Assembly: GCF_917627385.1 (NCBI RefSeq)
Contig: NZ_CAKJTL010000100.1
Coordinates: 1 to 32,614, forward strand
Length of the DNA stretch: 32,614 nt
Direction of reading: 5' to 3'
Origin: Protofrankia sp. CiT1
Lineage (GTDB): Bacteria > Actinomycetota > Actinomycetes > Frankiales > Frankiaceae
Under the pieces are notes generated by a model. It saw only the letters and a program-made list of their open reading frames with translations. It made no database searches and was not told the origin of the DNA. Numbering within the stretch: the stretch's first letter is position 1; the number at the start of each line of letters is the position of its first letter. Below are positions 19,447 to 27,867 of this stretch, one piece after another. Position numbers and translations under genes: made by a program.

Positions 19447-20448
19447 ATGAGTGCGGACGGCGACGAGCTCACCCCTTGGCGTGTCCGCCTCAGCCCACAG
19501 ACCCGGCGAGTCGCCACGATCGCCGCGGTGACGACCGGAACCCTGGCCGCATCGACGGCCGGCTTCGCCGCGACGATGCCCGGCACGGGCGCCAGCGTGG
19601 CACTGGAGCCGGTGACCGCGGCAGCGGCCACCGTCGACAGCGCCGCGATGGTCGGTGGTGGCGCGCACGGAGCCACCCTCACCGCATCCACCACCGGCCT
19701 GGCCGGCAAGATCGGAAATCCAGATCCGACCTTCACCTCGGTGTCGATCGTCGCCGATCAGACAACTGTCGCGCCGAATGCTCCCGTCGTCTTCACCGTC
19801 CGCGCCATGGAGGTCGGGACGGGGCGTCCCGTCACCAACCAACGGGTCCGTATCGCGGTGGCAAACGGCCCGCAGTGGACCACCACCGCCCAGCTGCAGA
19901 CCGACAGCACCGGAACCGCGACGATCAGTACGCGCCTGCTGTCGACCACGACCCTCACCGCGGTCTTCGACGGTACGAACGTCCTGCGTCCCTCCCTGGC
20001 CGGTGCGACCACAGTGACTGTGCGCAGCCCCACCGGCCCGGCCGGCGCCCTCGGAGGCCTGGCGGCCGGGGGTGCGGCCACGGCTGTCCCAGGCAGCTCC
20101 ATCGGGGCGAAAGCGGTCTACCTCGCGTCGTTGCAACGGGGCAAGCCGTATGTGTATGGGGCGGAGGGGCCCTACGCGTTTGACTGCTCCGGCCTGGTGC
20201 AGTACGTGTTCAAACAGCTCGGGCGCTCTCTGCCGCGTACCGCCCAGCAGCAGTTCGCCGCCTCGCTGCGGGTGCCGCAGGCCGGCAAGCAGCCCGGCGA
20301 CCTGATTTTTTTCGGGAGCCCGAGCAACATCACCCATGTCGCGATCTACGCCGGTAACGGGTACGTGTGGAGCGCCCCGGAGACCGGACGGACCGTCTCA
20401 CTGGTGCCAATCTGGACCTCGACGTACTACGTTGGCCGGGTGATGTGA
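19447..20448 (+). CDS. Secreted NlpC/P60 peptidoglycan endopeptidase
   Basis: From the ATG at 19447 the protein has 333 residues. An N-terminal basic segment followed by a hydrophobic Ala/Thr-rich stretch (TRRVATIAAVTTGTLAASTA, about 18-37) is a signal or anchor sequence ending near AGFAATMPG. Residues about 95-195 look like an Ig-like beta domain (SIVADQTTVAPNAPVVFTVR, LTAVFDGTN). The C-terminal NlpC/P60 domain has catalytic Cys247 (YAFDCSGLVQYVF) and His297 (NITHVAIYAGNGY). These enzymes cut peptide stems of peptidoglycan for growth, separation or spore germination. The frame is open from 19303, but the upstream part is leader-like. Confidence 0.9.
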   Translation: MSADGDELTPWRVRLSPQTRRVATIAAVTTGTLAASTAGFAATMPGTGASVALEPVTAAAATVDSAAMVGGGAHGATLTASTTGLAGKIGNPDPTFTSVSIVADQTTVAPNAPVVFTVRAMEVGTGRPVTNQRVRIAVANGPQWTTTAQLQTDSTGTATISTRLLSTTTLTAVFDGTNVLRPSLAGATTVTVRSPTGPAGALGGLAAGGAATAVPGSSIGAKAVYLASLQRGKPYVYGAEGPYAFDCSGLVQYVFKQLGRSLPRTAQQQFAASLRVPQAGKQPGDLIFFGSPSNITHVAIYAGNGYVWSAPETGRTVSLVPIWTSTYYVGRVM

Positions 20449-20483
20449 TGGTTGACGGGCGGTCCGGGTGATGGGCGCGAGCC

Positions 20484-20503
20484 GGCCGCCGGGCCCGGCG
20501 GCC
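20484..20503. terminator. GC palindrome after the NlpC/P60 gene
   Basis: GGCCGCCGGGCCCGGCGGCC is a perfect 20-bp palindrome 36 bases after the hydrolase stop and 108 bases before the next start. It could fold into a very stable hairpin and act as a terminator; no U-tract follows. Confidence 0.45.
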
Positions 20504-20611
20504 CGTGGGCGAGGGCGGCGCCGCTGACGATGCCGTACGGTGGCTGTGCACCGTGGCGGCGGCCTCGTCAGGCTCCACGCGGGCGCAGCTGGGTGCGAAA
20601 GGGTGTCGAGG

Positions 20612-21265
20612 GTGACCACGGCGATCCATCCGTCCGACCGGGTGCTGACCATCCCGAACCTGCTCTCCGCGCTGCGGCTGGCTGGGGTCGGTGTCTTTCT
20701 GTGGCTGGCGTTGGGCCCCAAGGCTGACGGTGCGGCGCTCGCCGTGCTCGCCTTCGCCGGCGTGAGCGACTACCTCGACGGCAAGCTTGCCCGGGCGCTC
20801 TCGCAAACCAGTCGGCTCGGGATTGTGCTCGACCCGCTGGCGGACCGTCTCTACATCCTGGCGACGATCATTGCGCTGACGCTGCGCGACATCGTTCCCT
20901 GGTGGTTCGCGGCGCTGCTCGTCGGTAGGGACATTATGATCATGGGGGTCGTGCCGGTGCTGCGGCGGCTCGGCTACGGCCCCACGCTGCCCGTGCACTA
21001 TCTGGGCAAGGCCGCGACGTTCAACCTGCTCTATGCCTTCCCGCTGTTGTTGCTGTCAGCGGGTGACACCTGGCTTGCCACTGTTGCGCGTCCGCTCGGG
21101 TGGGCGTTCGCTGGCTGGGGCGCCGCTCTGTACTGGTGGTCCGGAATCCTCTACTGGGTGCAGGTGCGCCAGCTCGCGCGGGCGGGGAACGGCAGCGAGC
21201 CCGCGGCGGCGCCCGGGACGCACCCCGGCGAGGCTGGCCGGGCGGATGCGGAGGTGGGCCGGTGA
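20612..21265 (+). CDS. CDP-alcohol phosphatidyltransferase (PgsA2-like)
   Basis: This integral membrane enzyme transfers a phosphatidyl group from CDP-diacylglycerol to an alcohol. The family signature is complete: D-x2-DG-x2-AR-x8-G-x3-D-x3-D as DYLDGKLARALSQTSRLG followed by IVLDPLAD. With the GTG at 20612 (AAAGG upstream) it has 217 residues and about five to six hydrophobic segments (LLSALRLAGVGVFLWLAL, LYILATIIALTL, WWFAALLVGRDIMIMGV, FNLLYAFPLLLLSAG, WAFAGWGAALYWWSGILYW). An ATG at 20540 is also open. It overlaps the next gene by four bases. The position matches M. tuberculosis Rv1822 (pgsA2). The acceptor alcohol cannot be inferred. Confidence 0.88.
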   Translation: MTTAIHPSDRVLTIPNLLSALRLAGVGVFLWLALGPKADGAALAVLAFAGVSDYLDGKLARALSQTSRLGIVLDPLADRLYILATIIALTLRDIVPWWFAALLVGRDIMIMGVVPVLRRLGYGPTLPVHYLGKAATFNLLYAFPLLLLSAGDTWLATVARPLGWAFAGWGAALYWWSGILYWVQVRQLARAGNGSEPAAAPGTHPGEAGRADAEVGR

Positions 21266-23811
21266 GAGCTGTCGTGATGGCGGGCGGTGAGGGGAGGCGC
21301 CTGCGCCCGATGACCGCCAACCAGCCCAAGCCGCTCCTCCCCGTCGTCAACCGCCCGATCATGGAACATGCGCTGCGGTTGCTCAAGCACCACGGTTTCG
21401 ATGAGACCGTGGTGACGGTGCAGTTCCTCGCGGCGCACGTCCGGACGTACTTCGGCGACGGCGACGAGCTGGGGATGCACCTGTCCTACGCGACCGAGAC
21501 CACGCCGTTGGGGACCGCCGGGAGCGTCCGCAACGCGCAGGACGCCCTGCGTGACGACCGGTTCCTGGTGATCAGCGGCGATGCGCTCACCGACATCGAC
21601 CTGACCGCGCTGGTTGCCTACCACCGCAAGCAGGGCGCGCTGGTCACGGTCGCGCTCAAGTCCGTTCCCAATCCCCTGGAGTTCGGGATCGTCATCACCG
21701 ACGACGACGGGCGGATCGTCCGGTTCCTGGAGAAGCCCACCTGGGGACAGGTCTTCTCCGACACGGTCAACACCGGCATCTACGTGATGGAACCGGAGGT
21801 TCTCGACCACGTCCCGCCCGGGGAGCCGGTGGACTGGTCGGGAGATGTCTTCCCGAAGCTCCTCACCGCTGGCGCGCCCCTGTTCGGCTACGCGCTCGAC
21901 GGCTACTGGGAGGACGTTGGTACCATTCCCAGCTTCCTGCGGGTCCAGGCTGATGTGCTCAACGGCCAGGTGGACGTGGAGATCGGCGGCTTCGAGGTCT
22001 CGCCGGGGGTGTGGGTCGGCCGGGACGCCGACGTCCACCCGGAGGCGGTTCTGTCGGGCCCGCTGGTGATCGGCGACTACACGAAGGTCGAGGCCGGTGC
22101 CGAGCTGCGTGAGTTCACCGTCATCGGCAGCAACGTGGTGGTCAAACAGGGCGCCTTCCTGCACCGGGCGGTCGTCCAGGACAACGCCCTGATCGGGCCG
22201 CAGGCCAACCTGCGGGGCTGTGTGATCGGCAAGAGCACCGACGTGCTGCGGGCCGCGCGGGTCGAAGAGGGCGCCGTGATCGGTGACGAGTGCGTGATCG
22301 AAGAGGAGGCGTTCGTCTCCAACGACGTCATGGTGTACCCGTTCAAGACCATCGAGGCTGGCGCTGTGGTCAACACCAGCGTCATCTGGGAGTCCCGCGG
22401 GCAGCGCTCGCTGTTCGGCCCACGGGGGGTATCGGGGCTGATCAATGTCGAGATCACACCCGAACTGGCCGTCCGCCTCGCCAGCGCCTATGCCACGACC
22501 CTGCGTAAAGGATCAACAGTCACCACGGTCCGGGACAGCTCCCGGGCGGCCAGGGCACTCAAGCGAGCGGTGATCAGCGCGCTTACCGCGAGCGCGATGG
22601 ACGTACGGGACCTGGAGGTCGCGCCGATGCCGGTGGCCCGCTTCGACGTCCGCACCTCCGACGCGGCCGGCGGCGTCATGGTACGCACGACGCCGGGGGA
22701 CGCCGAACGGGTCGACATCAGCTTCATGGATGCCGAGGGCGCTGATCTCTCACTCGGCGCACAGCGCACACTCGACCGGGTCGTCAGCCGCCAGGAGTTC
22801 CGGCGGGCCTTTCCCAGCGAGATCGGGGAGCTGCGCTTCCCCGCCCGGACCGCCGACATCTACACCCGTGACCTGCTGGACCAGGTGGACATCTCGGGTC
22901 TGGCCGAAGGCAACCTGAAAATCGTGATCGACCCTGCCGGGGGAGCGACCTCGTTGGTGCTGCCCACCCTGTTGGGACGGCTCGGGGTGGATGTCCTCAC
23001 CGTCAACGGCCGATTGGACGAGACCGTCCCGGCCCAGACGCCGGCCGATCGCCGCCGCGCGCTGGACCGTCTCGGCGCGCTCGTCGCCAGCTCGCGGGCT
23101 GCCTTCGGCGTCCGCTTCGACAACGCCGGTGACCGCATCACGATCGTGGACGAACGCGGCGACCTGATCGACGACGAGCGGGCGCTGCTGGTATTTCTTG
23201 ATCTTGTCGCGGCGGAGAACCGGGGAGCCGAGGTGGCGCTGCCGGTCACCGCCACTCGGGTCGCGGATCAGGTGACCCGCTTCCATGGGCTGACGGTGCG
23301 GCGTACGTCGCTGTCAGCGGCCGACCTCACCCGGGCCGCCTCCGCGGCGAACGTCGTGTTCGCCGCAGACGGCCGCGGGGGGTTCGTGGTGCCCGAGTTC
23401 ACCCCCGCGATCGACGGCCTGGCCGCGTTCGTCAGGCTGGCGGCTCTGGTCGCCCGGACCCGGCTGACCCTGAGCGCCATCGACGCGCGCATACCGGCGG
23501 TGTCGGTACTGCGCAGATCCGTGCCGACGCCGTGGGCGGCCAAGGGCATGGTGATGCGGCGAGTGGTGGAGGCGGTCGACTCCGACAGCGGATGCGCGAT
23601 CGACACCACCGACGGCGTCCGGGTGATCCTGGCGGATGGCTCGTGGGTACTGGTGCTCCCCGACCCGGCTGAAGCTGTCACCCATCTGTGGGCCGAGGGC
23701 CCCGACGCCACCACGGCGGAACAGCTCCTGGACTACTGGAGCGCCTTGTTCGCGGCCGGTGATCTCACCGACGATGATCGTTCACAGCGGGCGGTCGGTG
23801 CCGAGGGCTGA
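21262..23811 (+). CDS. Sugar-1-phosphate nucleotidyltransferase fused to a degenerate phosphomannomutase-like domain
   Basis: The protein has 849 residues from the GTG at 21262. Domain 1 (about 1-230) is a nucleotidyltransferase with VMAGGEGRRLRPMT, NQPKPLLPVVNRPIMEHAL, ISGDALTDIDL and DVGTIPSF; annotated relatives are mannose-1-phosphate guanylyltransferases. Domain 2 (about 240-365) is a left-handed beta-helix of hexapeptide repeats (VIGDYTKVEAGAELREFTVI). Domain 3 (about 375-840) has the phosphohexomutase fold but lacks the catalytic motifs: there is no TASHNP serine loop (MVRTTPGDAERVDISF near residue 473), and the metal-binding loop reads FDNAGDR (619-625) instead of DxDGDR. Mutase activity is therefore doubtful. 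It is coupled to the phosphatidyltransferase gene, suggesting supply of GDP-mannose or another NDP-sugar to envelope glycolipids. Confidence 0.85.
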   Translation: MRAVVMAGGEGRRLRPMTANQPKPLLPVVNRPIMEHALRLLKHHGFDETVVTVQFLAAHVRTYFGDGDELGMHLSYATETTPLGTAGSVRNAQDALRDDRFLVISGDALTDIDLTALVAYHRKQGALVTVALKSVPNPLEFGIVITDDDGRIVRFLEKPTWGQVFSDTVNTGIYVMEPEVLDHVPPGEPVDWSGDVFPKLLTAGAPLFGYALDGYWEDVGTIPSFLRVQADVLNGQVDVEIGGFEVSPGVWVGRDADVHPEAVLSGPLVIGDYTKVEAGAELREFTVIGSNVVVKQGAFLHRAVVQDNALIGPQANLRGCVIGKSTDVLRAARVEEGAVIGDECVIEEEAFVSNDVMVYPFKTIEAGAVVNTSVIWESRGQRSLFGPRGVSGLINVEITPELAVRLASAYATTLRKGSTVTTVRDSSRAARALKRAVISALTASAMDVRDLEVAPMPVARFDVRTSDAAGGVMVRTTPGDAERVDISFMDAEGADLSLGAQRTLDRVVSRQEFRRAFPSEIGELRFPARTADIYTRDLLDQVDISGLAEGNLKIVIDPAGGATSLVLPTLLGRLGVDVLTVNGRLDETVPAQTPADRRRALDRLGALVASSRAAFGVRFDNAGDRITIVDERGDLIDDERALLVFLDLVAAENRGAEVALPVTATRVADQVTRFHGLTVRRTSLSAADLTRAASAANVVFAADGRGGFVVPEFTPAIDGLAAFVRLAALVARTRLTLSAIDARIPAVSVLRRSVPTPWAAKGMVMRRVVEAVDSDSGCAIDTTDGVRVILADGSWVLVLPDPAEAVTHLWAEGPDATTAEQLLDYWSALFAAGDLTDDDRSQRAVGAEG

Positions 23812-23983
23812 CGCGGCCGGCGCTCGCCCCGCCAGTCCGCTGCCCCGCCGGGTGGAAGCAGAGCGGAAGAGTGGAACAATGGGCACGGCTCCAGCGCGCC
23901 GTGATGACCTTCCCAGGGCTGCCGGAAGCCGCGTCCGACGCTGTGGACCGACAGTGGAAGCGACAACTGGGAGGCGATACCCG

Positions 23984-24364
23984 GTGTACCCGGAGGACCT
24001 GAAATACACCACGGAGCACGAATGGATCCGGGTGAGCAGCGACATCGCGCGGGTGGGTATCACCTCGTTCGCGCAGGATGCGCTCGGGGACATCGTGTTC
24101 GTGACACTGCCGGCGGTGGGCGACCGGGTGCGGGCGGGTGAGCCGTTCGGCGAAGTGGAGTCCACCAAGAGCGTCTCTGACGTCTACGCTCCGGTCTCCG
24201 GCGAGGTGATCGCTCGTAACGAAGTGCTCGACAGCACTCCTGAGCTGGTCAACTCCGATCCTTATGGTGAAGGATGGCTCGTCGAGGTGGCGGTCGACGA
24301 TGCCGGGGCGACCGCGGCCTTGCTCGACGCCGTCGCCTACGCCCAGCATGTGCAGGGAACCTGA
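23984..24364 (+). CDS. gcvH: Glycine cleavage system H protein
   Basis: GcvH carries the lipoyl arm that shuttles the aminomethyl group in glycine cleavage. From the GTG at 23984 (GGGAGG nine bases upstream) it is 126 residues. It begins YPEDLKYTTEHEWIRV and has the lipoylation site Lys62 in EVESTKSVSDVYAPVSGEV, followed by NSDPYGEGWLVEV. The frame is open upstream to 23636, but that is overlap with the previous gene. As in mycobacteria, it lies next to garA, not with gcvT/gcvP. Confidence 0.96.
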   Translation: MYPEDLKYTTEHEWIRVSSDIARVGITSFAQDALGDIVFVTLPAVGDRVRAGEPFGEVESTKSVSDVYAPVSGEVIARNEVLDSTPELVNSDPYGEGWLVEVAVDDAGATAALLDAVAYAQHVQGT

Positions 24365-24589
24365 GAGCGCCCGGCAGCAACAGAAAGGATCTGCCCGTGT
24401 AGCCTACCGGTCAGATCAACGTTATGCGGGCGTAACCAGCCCCCTCTCTTTTCGCGGTAGTGGACCCGATGCACTAGCCTCATTGTGCGCCGGGAGGGCG
24501 GTGCGAGGCCGGGATGTCACGGTCCGTGCCATCCCCTCCGGCTTCGGGGACGTCCGCGTGGCGGGTGGGTGTCTCCGAGGAGGAAACAA
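24365..24589 (+). other. Spacer before garA with an unused strong ribosome-binding site
   Basis: No gene was found here. A TAGCCT -10-like hexamer lies at 24475-24480 without a clear -35. GAGGAGG at 24577-24583 is a near-perfect Shine-Dalgarno sequence, but the codon at the proper distance is ATC (24590), in frame with garA; the nearest in-frame standard starts downstream are GTG codons. Confidence 0.4.
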
Positions 24590-24670
24590 ATCTTTCGCCA
24601 CCCCAGGAAGGTGGCCCGAGCGGCCGACCCAACCGCGCCCGCGGTGGTCCGGCAGGAAGCAGACGCGACC

Positions 24671-25222
24671 GTGTTCTGCACGAGGTGCGGACAGCAGAAC
24701 CCGACCGATGCGCTGTACTGCGCGCGGTGCGGGTCGCCACTGGTACGTCCAGGTGAACCCGTCGCGCCGGAACGACCTGCCGAGCAGACTTCCACGCTCA
24801 ACCTTGCCGCCGCCTTGTCGGGTATCGAGGGTGATCACGTCGATGAGTCGACCGAACGGGACGCCGTCGCCGCCGTTGACGCGCTGCCGCCGGGCTCCGG
24901 TTTGCTCGTGGTCAAGCGGGGTCCCAACGCGGGCAGCCGCTTCCTGTTGGACGCCGATCTGACAACGGCGGGCCGGCATCCGGAAAGTGACATCTTCCTC
25001 GATGATGTGACCGTGTCCCGCCGTCACGCCGAGTTCCATCGGTCTCCGTACACGAAGGGCTTCGCCGTGCGTGACGTCGGCAGCCTCAACGGCACCTACC
25101 TCAACCGGGAGCGGATCGACTCGGCCGAGCTGTCCAGCGGTGACGAGGTTCAGATCGGCAAGTTCCGGCTGGTGTTCCTGACTGGATCGATCATGGCGAC
25201 GGGTGGCGGGGGGCACCAGTGA
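24671..25222 (+). CDS. garA: FHA-domain regulator GarA/OdhI homologue with N-terminal zinc ribbon
   Basis: From the GTG at 24671 the protein has 183 residues. A zinc ribbon (FCTRCGQQN...YCARCG) is followed by a Thr/Ser motif (EQTSTLNLAAAL) equivalent to the ETTS phosphorylation motif of GarA, then the FHA domain with LLVVKRGPNAGSRFLLD, AGRHPESDIFLDD, VTVSRRHAEFHR and VGSLNGTYLNRERIDSAEL. In mycobacteria and corynebacteria the unphosphorylated protein inhibits 2-oxoglutarate dehydrogenase and glutamate metabolism; PknB/PknG phosphorylation makes its FHA domain bind its own tail. The zinc ribbon is absent from mycobacterial GarA but present in Streptomyces relatives. The start is uncertain: a good ribosome-binding site points to 24590 (ATC), which would add 27 residues. 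Confidence 0.9.
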   Translation: MFCTRCGQQNPTDALYCARCGSPLVRPGEPVAPERPAEQTSTLNLAAALSGIEGDHVDESTERDAVAAVDALPPGSGLLVVKRGPNAGSRFLLDADLTTAGRHPESDIFLDDVTVSRRHAEFHRSPYTKGFAVRDVGSLNGTYLNRERIDSAELSSGDEVQIGKFRLVFLTGSIMATGGGGHQ

Positions 25223-25238
25223 ACCGGGGGTCCCATCG

Positions 25239-26006
25239 ATGAACGCCGGTCAAGCCGCGACATCGCCCATGCCGATGCCCGCTCGGGCGTCGGCGGGTGG
25301 TTCCACCGCGAAAACGCTCAACATCGGCGAGGTGCTCGACCGGCTGCGGCTGGATTATCCCGACGTGACGCTGTCCAAGATTCGATATCTGGAGGCGGAA
25401 GGTCTTGTCGTGCCCGCTCGTACCACTGCGAACTATCGTAAGTACTCACCTGATGACGTTGTCCGGCTACGTTATGTACTCGGCGCGCAGCGGGAACGCT
25501 TCCTGCCGCTGCGAGTGATCAAAGAAGAGCTGGAGTCCCTCGACCGGGGTGAGCAGCCGTGTGAACGGCCTGGCCCCCGTGCGGTGCCACCACCCCCGCC
25601 CCGCGTCCTGGACATGATCGCCGAGGCCGGCGAGACGGTGCGGATGTCGCGGCGAGAGCTGCTCGCCGCCACCGGCGTCACCGACGACCAGCTCGTCGAA
25701 CTCGAGCAGTACGGGCTGCTCGCCCCCCGTCCGGGCGGTAGCTACTTCGACGGGGACGCGCTGGCGGTCGCGCGCACGTTCGCCGCGCTGAGCGCCTTCG
25801 GGATCCAGGCACGTCATCTGCGCTCCTCACGGGTCGCGGCCGACCGGGAAGCCGGCCTGATCGAACAGGTGGCGGCACCCCTGCGAGGCCAGCGTGACCG
25901 TCTCTGTGGACACGCGCAGGACACCGTGGACGAGCTCGCGGGCCTGCTGGTCCGGCTGCACGCCGCGCTGCTGCGCTCGCGTCTGCGGGCCGGGCCGAGC
26001 GGATGA
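25239..26006 (+). CDS. ftsR: MerR-family regulator, FtsR / Rv1828 type
   Basis: The protein has 255 residues from the ATG at 25239 (GGGGG ten bases upstream). The MerR-type winged helix spans about residues 28-100 (LNIGEVLDRLRLDYPDVTLS, KIRYLEAEGLVVPARTTANY, RKYSPDDVVRLRYVL). After a Pro-rich linker, a second MerR-like or effector segment contains SRRELLAATGVTDDQLVELE and YGLLAPRPGGSYFDGDALAV. The arrangement and neighbours (garA upstream, DUF151 and another merR downstream) match Rv1828 and Corynebacterium FtsR, which activates ftsZ. An ATG at 25203 is open but overlaps garA. It probably shares the garA transcript. Confidence 0.85.
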   Translation: MNAGQAATSPMPMPARASAGGSTAKTLNIGEVLDRLRLDYPDVTLSKIRYLEAEGLVVPARTTANYRKYSPDDVVRLRYVLGAQRERFLPLRVIKEELESLDRGEQPCERPGPRAVPPPPPRVLDMIAEAGETVRMSRRELLAATGVTDDQLVELEQYGLLAPRPGGSYFDGDALAVARTFAALSAFGIQARHLRSSRVAADREAGLIEQVAAPLRGQRDRLCGHAQDTVDELAGLLVRLHAALLRSRLRAGPSG

Positions 26007-26127
26007 GGCTGGCCTGGCGTGTCCTGCGGGCAGGCGCGCGCGGGCCGATGCGCGGGCGGGCACCTATCGTGGGAACTGAGGCGGAAGACGTCCACAGTGA
26101 CCGATCTTTCCGGAAGCACCAGGCACG

Positions 26128-26156
26128 CTGACGAACTCCAGCGACGGGGATAGTGT
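26128..26156 (+). promoter_or_regulatory. Probable promoter of the DUF151 gene
   Basis: CTGACG (26128-26133) and TAGTGT (26151-26156) are separated by exactly 17 bp, a good housekeeping-sigma pattern for actinobacteria. The start codon is 70 bases downstream of the -10 box. Confidence 0.6.
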
Positions 26157-26226
26157 CACCCGGTGGGCATCTACAGTTTCCACTCAGATCATCCTGTCCT
26201 GCTCACCTGTGCGAGGAGGTAGATCG

Positions 26227-26712
26227 GTGCATCGGCTGGACATCGTCGGCGTTCGTGTCGAGCTTCCGTCGAAGCAGCCGATCGTCCTGTTGAAGGAAGT
26301 CGAAGGTGAGCGTTACCTGCCCATCTGGATTGGCGCGGTGGAAGCGACCGCCATCGCGTTCGCGCAGGAAGGCATCACGACCGCTCGTCCGATGACCCAT
26401 GACCTTATGCGTGATGTGCTGCAGGCCCTGCAGACGGAACTCACGAGGGTAACGATCAACGATCTTCAGGACGGCGTGTTCTTCGCGACGCTCGTGTTCG
26501 GGAACGGCATCGAGGTCTCAGCCCGGCCGTCGGACGCCATCGCGCTGGCCATGCGCATGGGTGCGCCTGTCTACGGCGAGGAGTCGGTGCTTGCGGAAGC
26601 TGGCATCACCGTGCCCGAGGATCAGGAACAGGAGCAGGAGAGCGAGCTGGAGAAGTTCCGGGAGTTCCTGGACACGATCTCACCGGAGGACTTCAACACA
26701 CCGGGTTCCTAA
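26227..26712 (+). CDS. DUF151 (bifunctional nuclease) family protein
   Basis: The protein has 161 residues from the GTG at 26227; GAGGAGG at 26212-26218 decides this start over 26209. The DUF151 core is clear: LDIVGVRVELPSKQPIVLLK, GERYLPIWIGAVEATAIAF, RPMTHDLMRDVLQAL, VFFATLVFGNGIEVSARPSD and AIALAMRMGAPVY. An acidic Glu/Gln-rich tail follows (EDQEQEQESELEKFREFL). Plant and bacterial members have reported nuclease activity; the role of the actinobacterial orthologue (Rv1829) is unsettled. It lies between two MerR genes with its own promoter. Confidence 0.92.
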   Translation: MHRLDIVGVRVELPSKQPIVLLKEVEGERYLPIWIGAVEATAIAFAQEGITTARPMTHDLMRDVLQALQTELTRVTINDLQDGVFFATLVFGNGIEVSARPSDAIALAMRMGAPVYGEESVLAEAGITVPEDQEQEQESELEKFREFLDTISPEDFNTPGS

Positions 26713-26713
26713 G

Positions 26714-26776
26714 AAGAGCGCCCGAGGACAGGGCGTTCGATCAGGAAGCGGCGTCCGGGCGGATGGATCGCGAGCC
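26714..26776 (-). repeat. Dispersed intergenic repeat, copy E (short)
   Basis: GGGCGTTCGATCAGGAAGCG, then a GCGTCCGGGCGGATGGATCG segment, matches the reverse complement of the distal half of copy C and copy B. Its first bases form a small hairpin, CGCCC-GAGGACA-GGGCG (26719-26735), directly after the DUF151 stop, so it may act as that gene's terminator. Confidence 0.6.
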
Positions 26777-26889
26777 AGACGCGTGTGGCGACGGCTTCGC
26801 GGGCCGTTGCGGCACGTGTGCGATCCTATCCTCACAGGGTTGGGATCGACGCGTTTTCGTACCGCCGCGGGACACGTCAATCCTGATCA

Positions 26890-26918
26890 TTGATGCGGCC
26901 GTCACGGGCTCTTACCGT
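26890..26918 (+). promoter_or_regulatory. Probable promoter of the second merR gene
   Basis: TTGATG (26890-26895) and TACCGT (26913-26918) are spaced by 17 bp. Transcription would start near 26925, about 110 bases before the preferred ATG at 27035 and 29 bases before an in-frame GTG at 26954. Confidence 0.55.
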
Positions 26919-27034
26919 CGAGTCGAGGTTACGGGCACGCCCTCGGCGAGATCGTGAGCGGCGGTCGTGGAGCGGGGTGCCCGGTGGGTCCAGGAGCCGG
27001 TTGGACGGATGGCGACAGCGATGATCGGACGGCG

Positions 27035-27601
27035 ATGATCGAGCAAGGTCAGCTCTTCCCGGACGATCTTCCCCAACCTCCTGGCGACGATGTCGGCTAC
27101 CGGGGGCCCACCGCGTGCGCCGCCGCGGGGATCACCTATCGGCAGCTCGACTACTGGGCCCGTACCGGGCTTGTCCTGCCGAGCGTGCGCGGCGCCACGG
27201 GCTCGGGGAGCCAGCGGCTGTATTCCTTCCGGGATGTCCTGGTGCTGCGGGTCGTGCGCAAACTGCTGGAGGCGGGAGTCTCCCTGCAGAACATCCGCGC
27301 CGCCGTCGACTGCCTGCGTGTCCGCGGGATCGAGGATCTTGCCGAGGTCACCCTGGTCAGCGATGGGTCGACGGTGTACGAATGCATCTCCGACGATCAG
27401 GTCATCGACCTGGTCCAGGGAGGGCAGGGGGTCTTCGCGATCGCGGTCGGCCGGGCCCTGCGGGACATGCGCGGGCAGCTGTCCCAGCTGCCGACCGAGC
27501 GTCCCGAGCGCCCGGAACCGGCCGGGCCCCCGGCACACGCCGTGGTCGGTCATCCCGGGGACGAGCTGGCCGACCGGCGCGGCCGGCGGAGCTCGGCCTG
27601 A
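27035..27601 (+). CDS. MerR-family regulator (Rv1830-like)
   Basis: The protein has 188 residues from the ATG at 27035 (MIEQGQLFPDD). The DNA-binding region (about 18-95) reads GYRGPTACAAAGITYRQLDY, WARTGLVLPSVRGATGSGSQ, RLYSFRDVLVLRVVRKLLE and AGVSLQNIRAAVDCLR, highly conserved among actinobacteria. The middle (LVSDGSTVYECISDDQVIDL, VQGGQGVFAIAVGRALRDM) matches the Rv1830 family, reported to affect cell-cycle timing and antibiotic resilience in mycobacteria. The C-terminus is Pro/Arg-rich. An in-frame GTG at 26954 fits the promoter distance better but would add 27 low-complexity residues, so the start is open. Confidence 0.88.
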   Translation: MIEQGQLFPDDLPQPPGDDVGYRGPTACAAAGITYRQLDYWARTGLVLPSVRGATGSGSQRLYSFRDVLVLRVVRKLLEAGVSLQNIRAAVDCLRVRGIEDLAEVTLVSDGSTVYECISDDQVIDLVQGGQGVFAIAVGRALRDMRGQLSQLPTERPERPEPAGPPAHAVVGHPGDELADRRGRRSSA

Positions 27602-27780
27602 GCCGGTGGCCCGGCTGAACCGACGGCGGCCGGGAGCGACGCACCCGCGGGTGGGGGCGATGTTCCTGGACCGGGCCCGCGGGGACGGGGAGCATGAGGC
27701 GATGACCTCGTCCGGTAGCGTCACATCGGCGCAAGCCCGTCCAGTCAGGGGAAAACCCCGCCTCCGTCGGATCTCGTCGC

Positions 27781-27800
27781 TAGGTTGGTTCTACCGGTAG
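27781..27800. promoter_or_regulatory. Candidate control site before the FtsK-type module
   Basis: TAGGTT (27781-27786), a -10-like hexamer, is followed by the perfect 10-bp palindrome CTACCGGTAG (27791-27800). They lie 68-87 bases before the FtsK-type gene. No good -35 was found. The rest of the 266-bp spacer holds only a minor GGGG-AAAA-CCCC hairpin (27748-27759). Confidence 0.3.
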
Positions 27801-27867
27801 GTCACTGGTCGGCAAAGACGTCGCACCACCATCGGCGTGCCATCAGCTTGATCGCGGGGAGGTCGCG

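Noticed and set aside
18679-20337. 552-codon minus-strand frame opposite the NlpC/P60 gene and spacer
   Set aside because: Low-complexity Arg/Gly/Asp-rich translation with no motif; it crosses repeat copy D and lies antisense to a gene with intact catalytic motifs.
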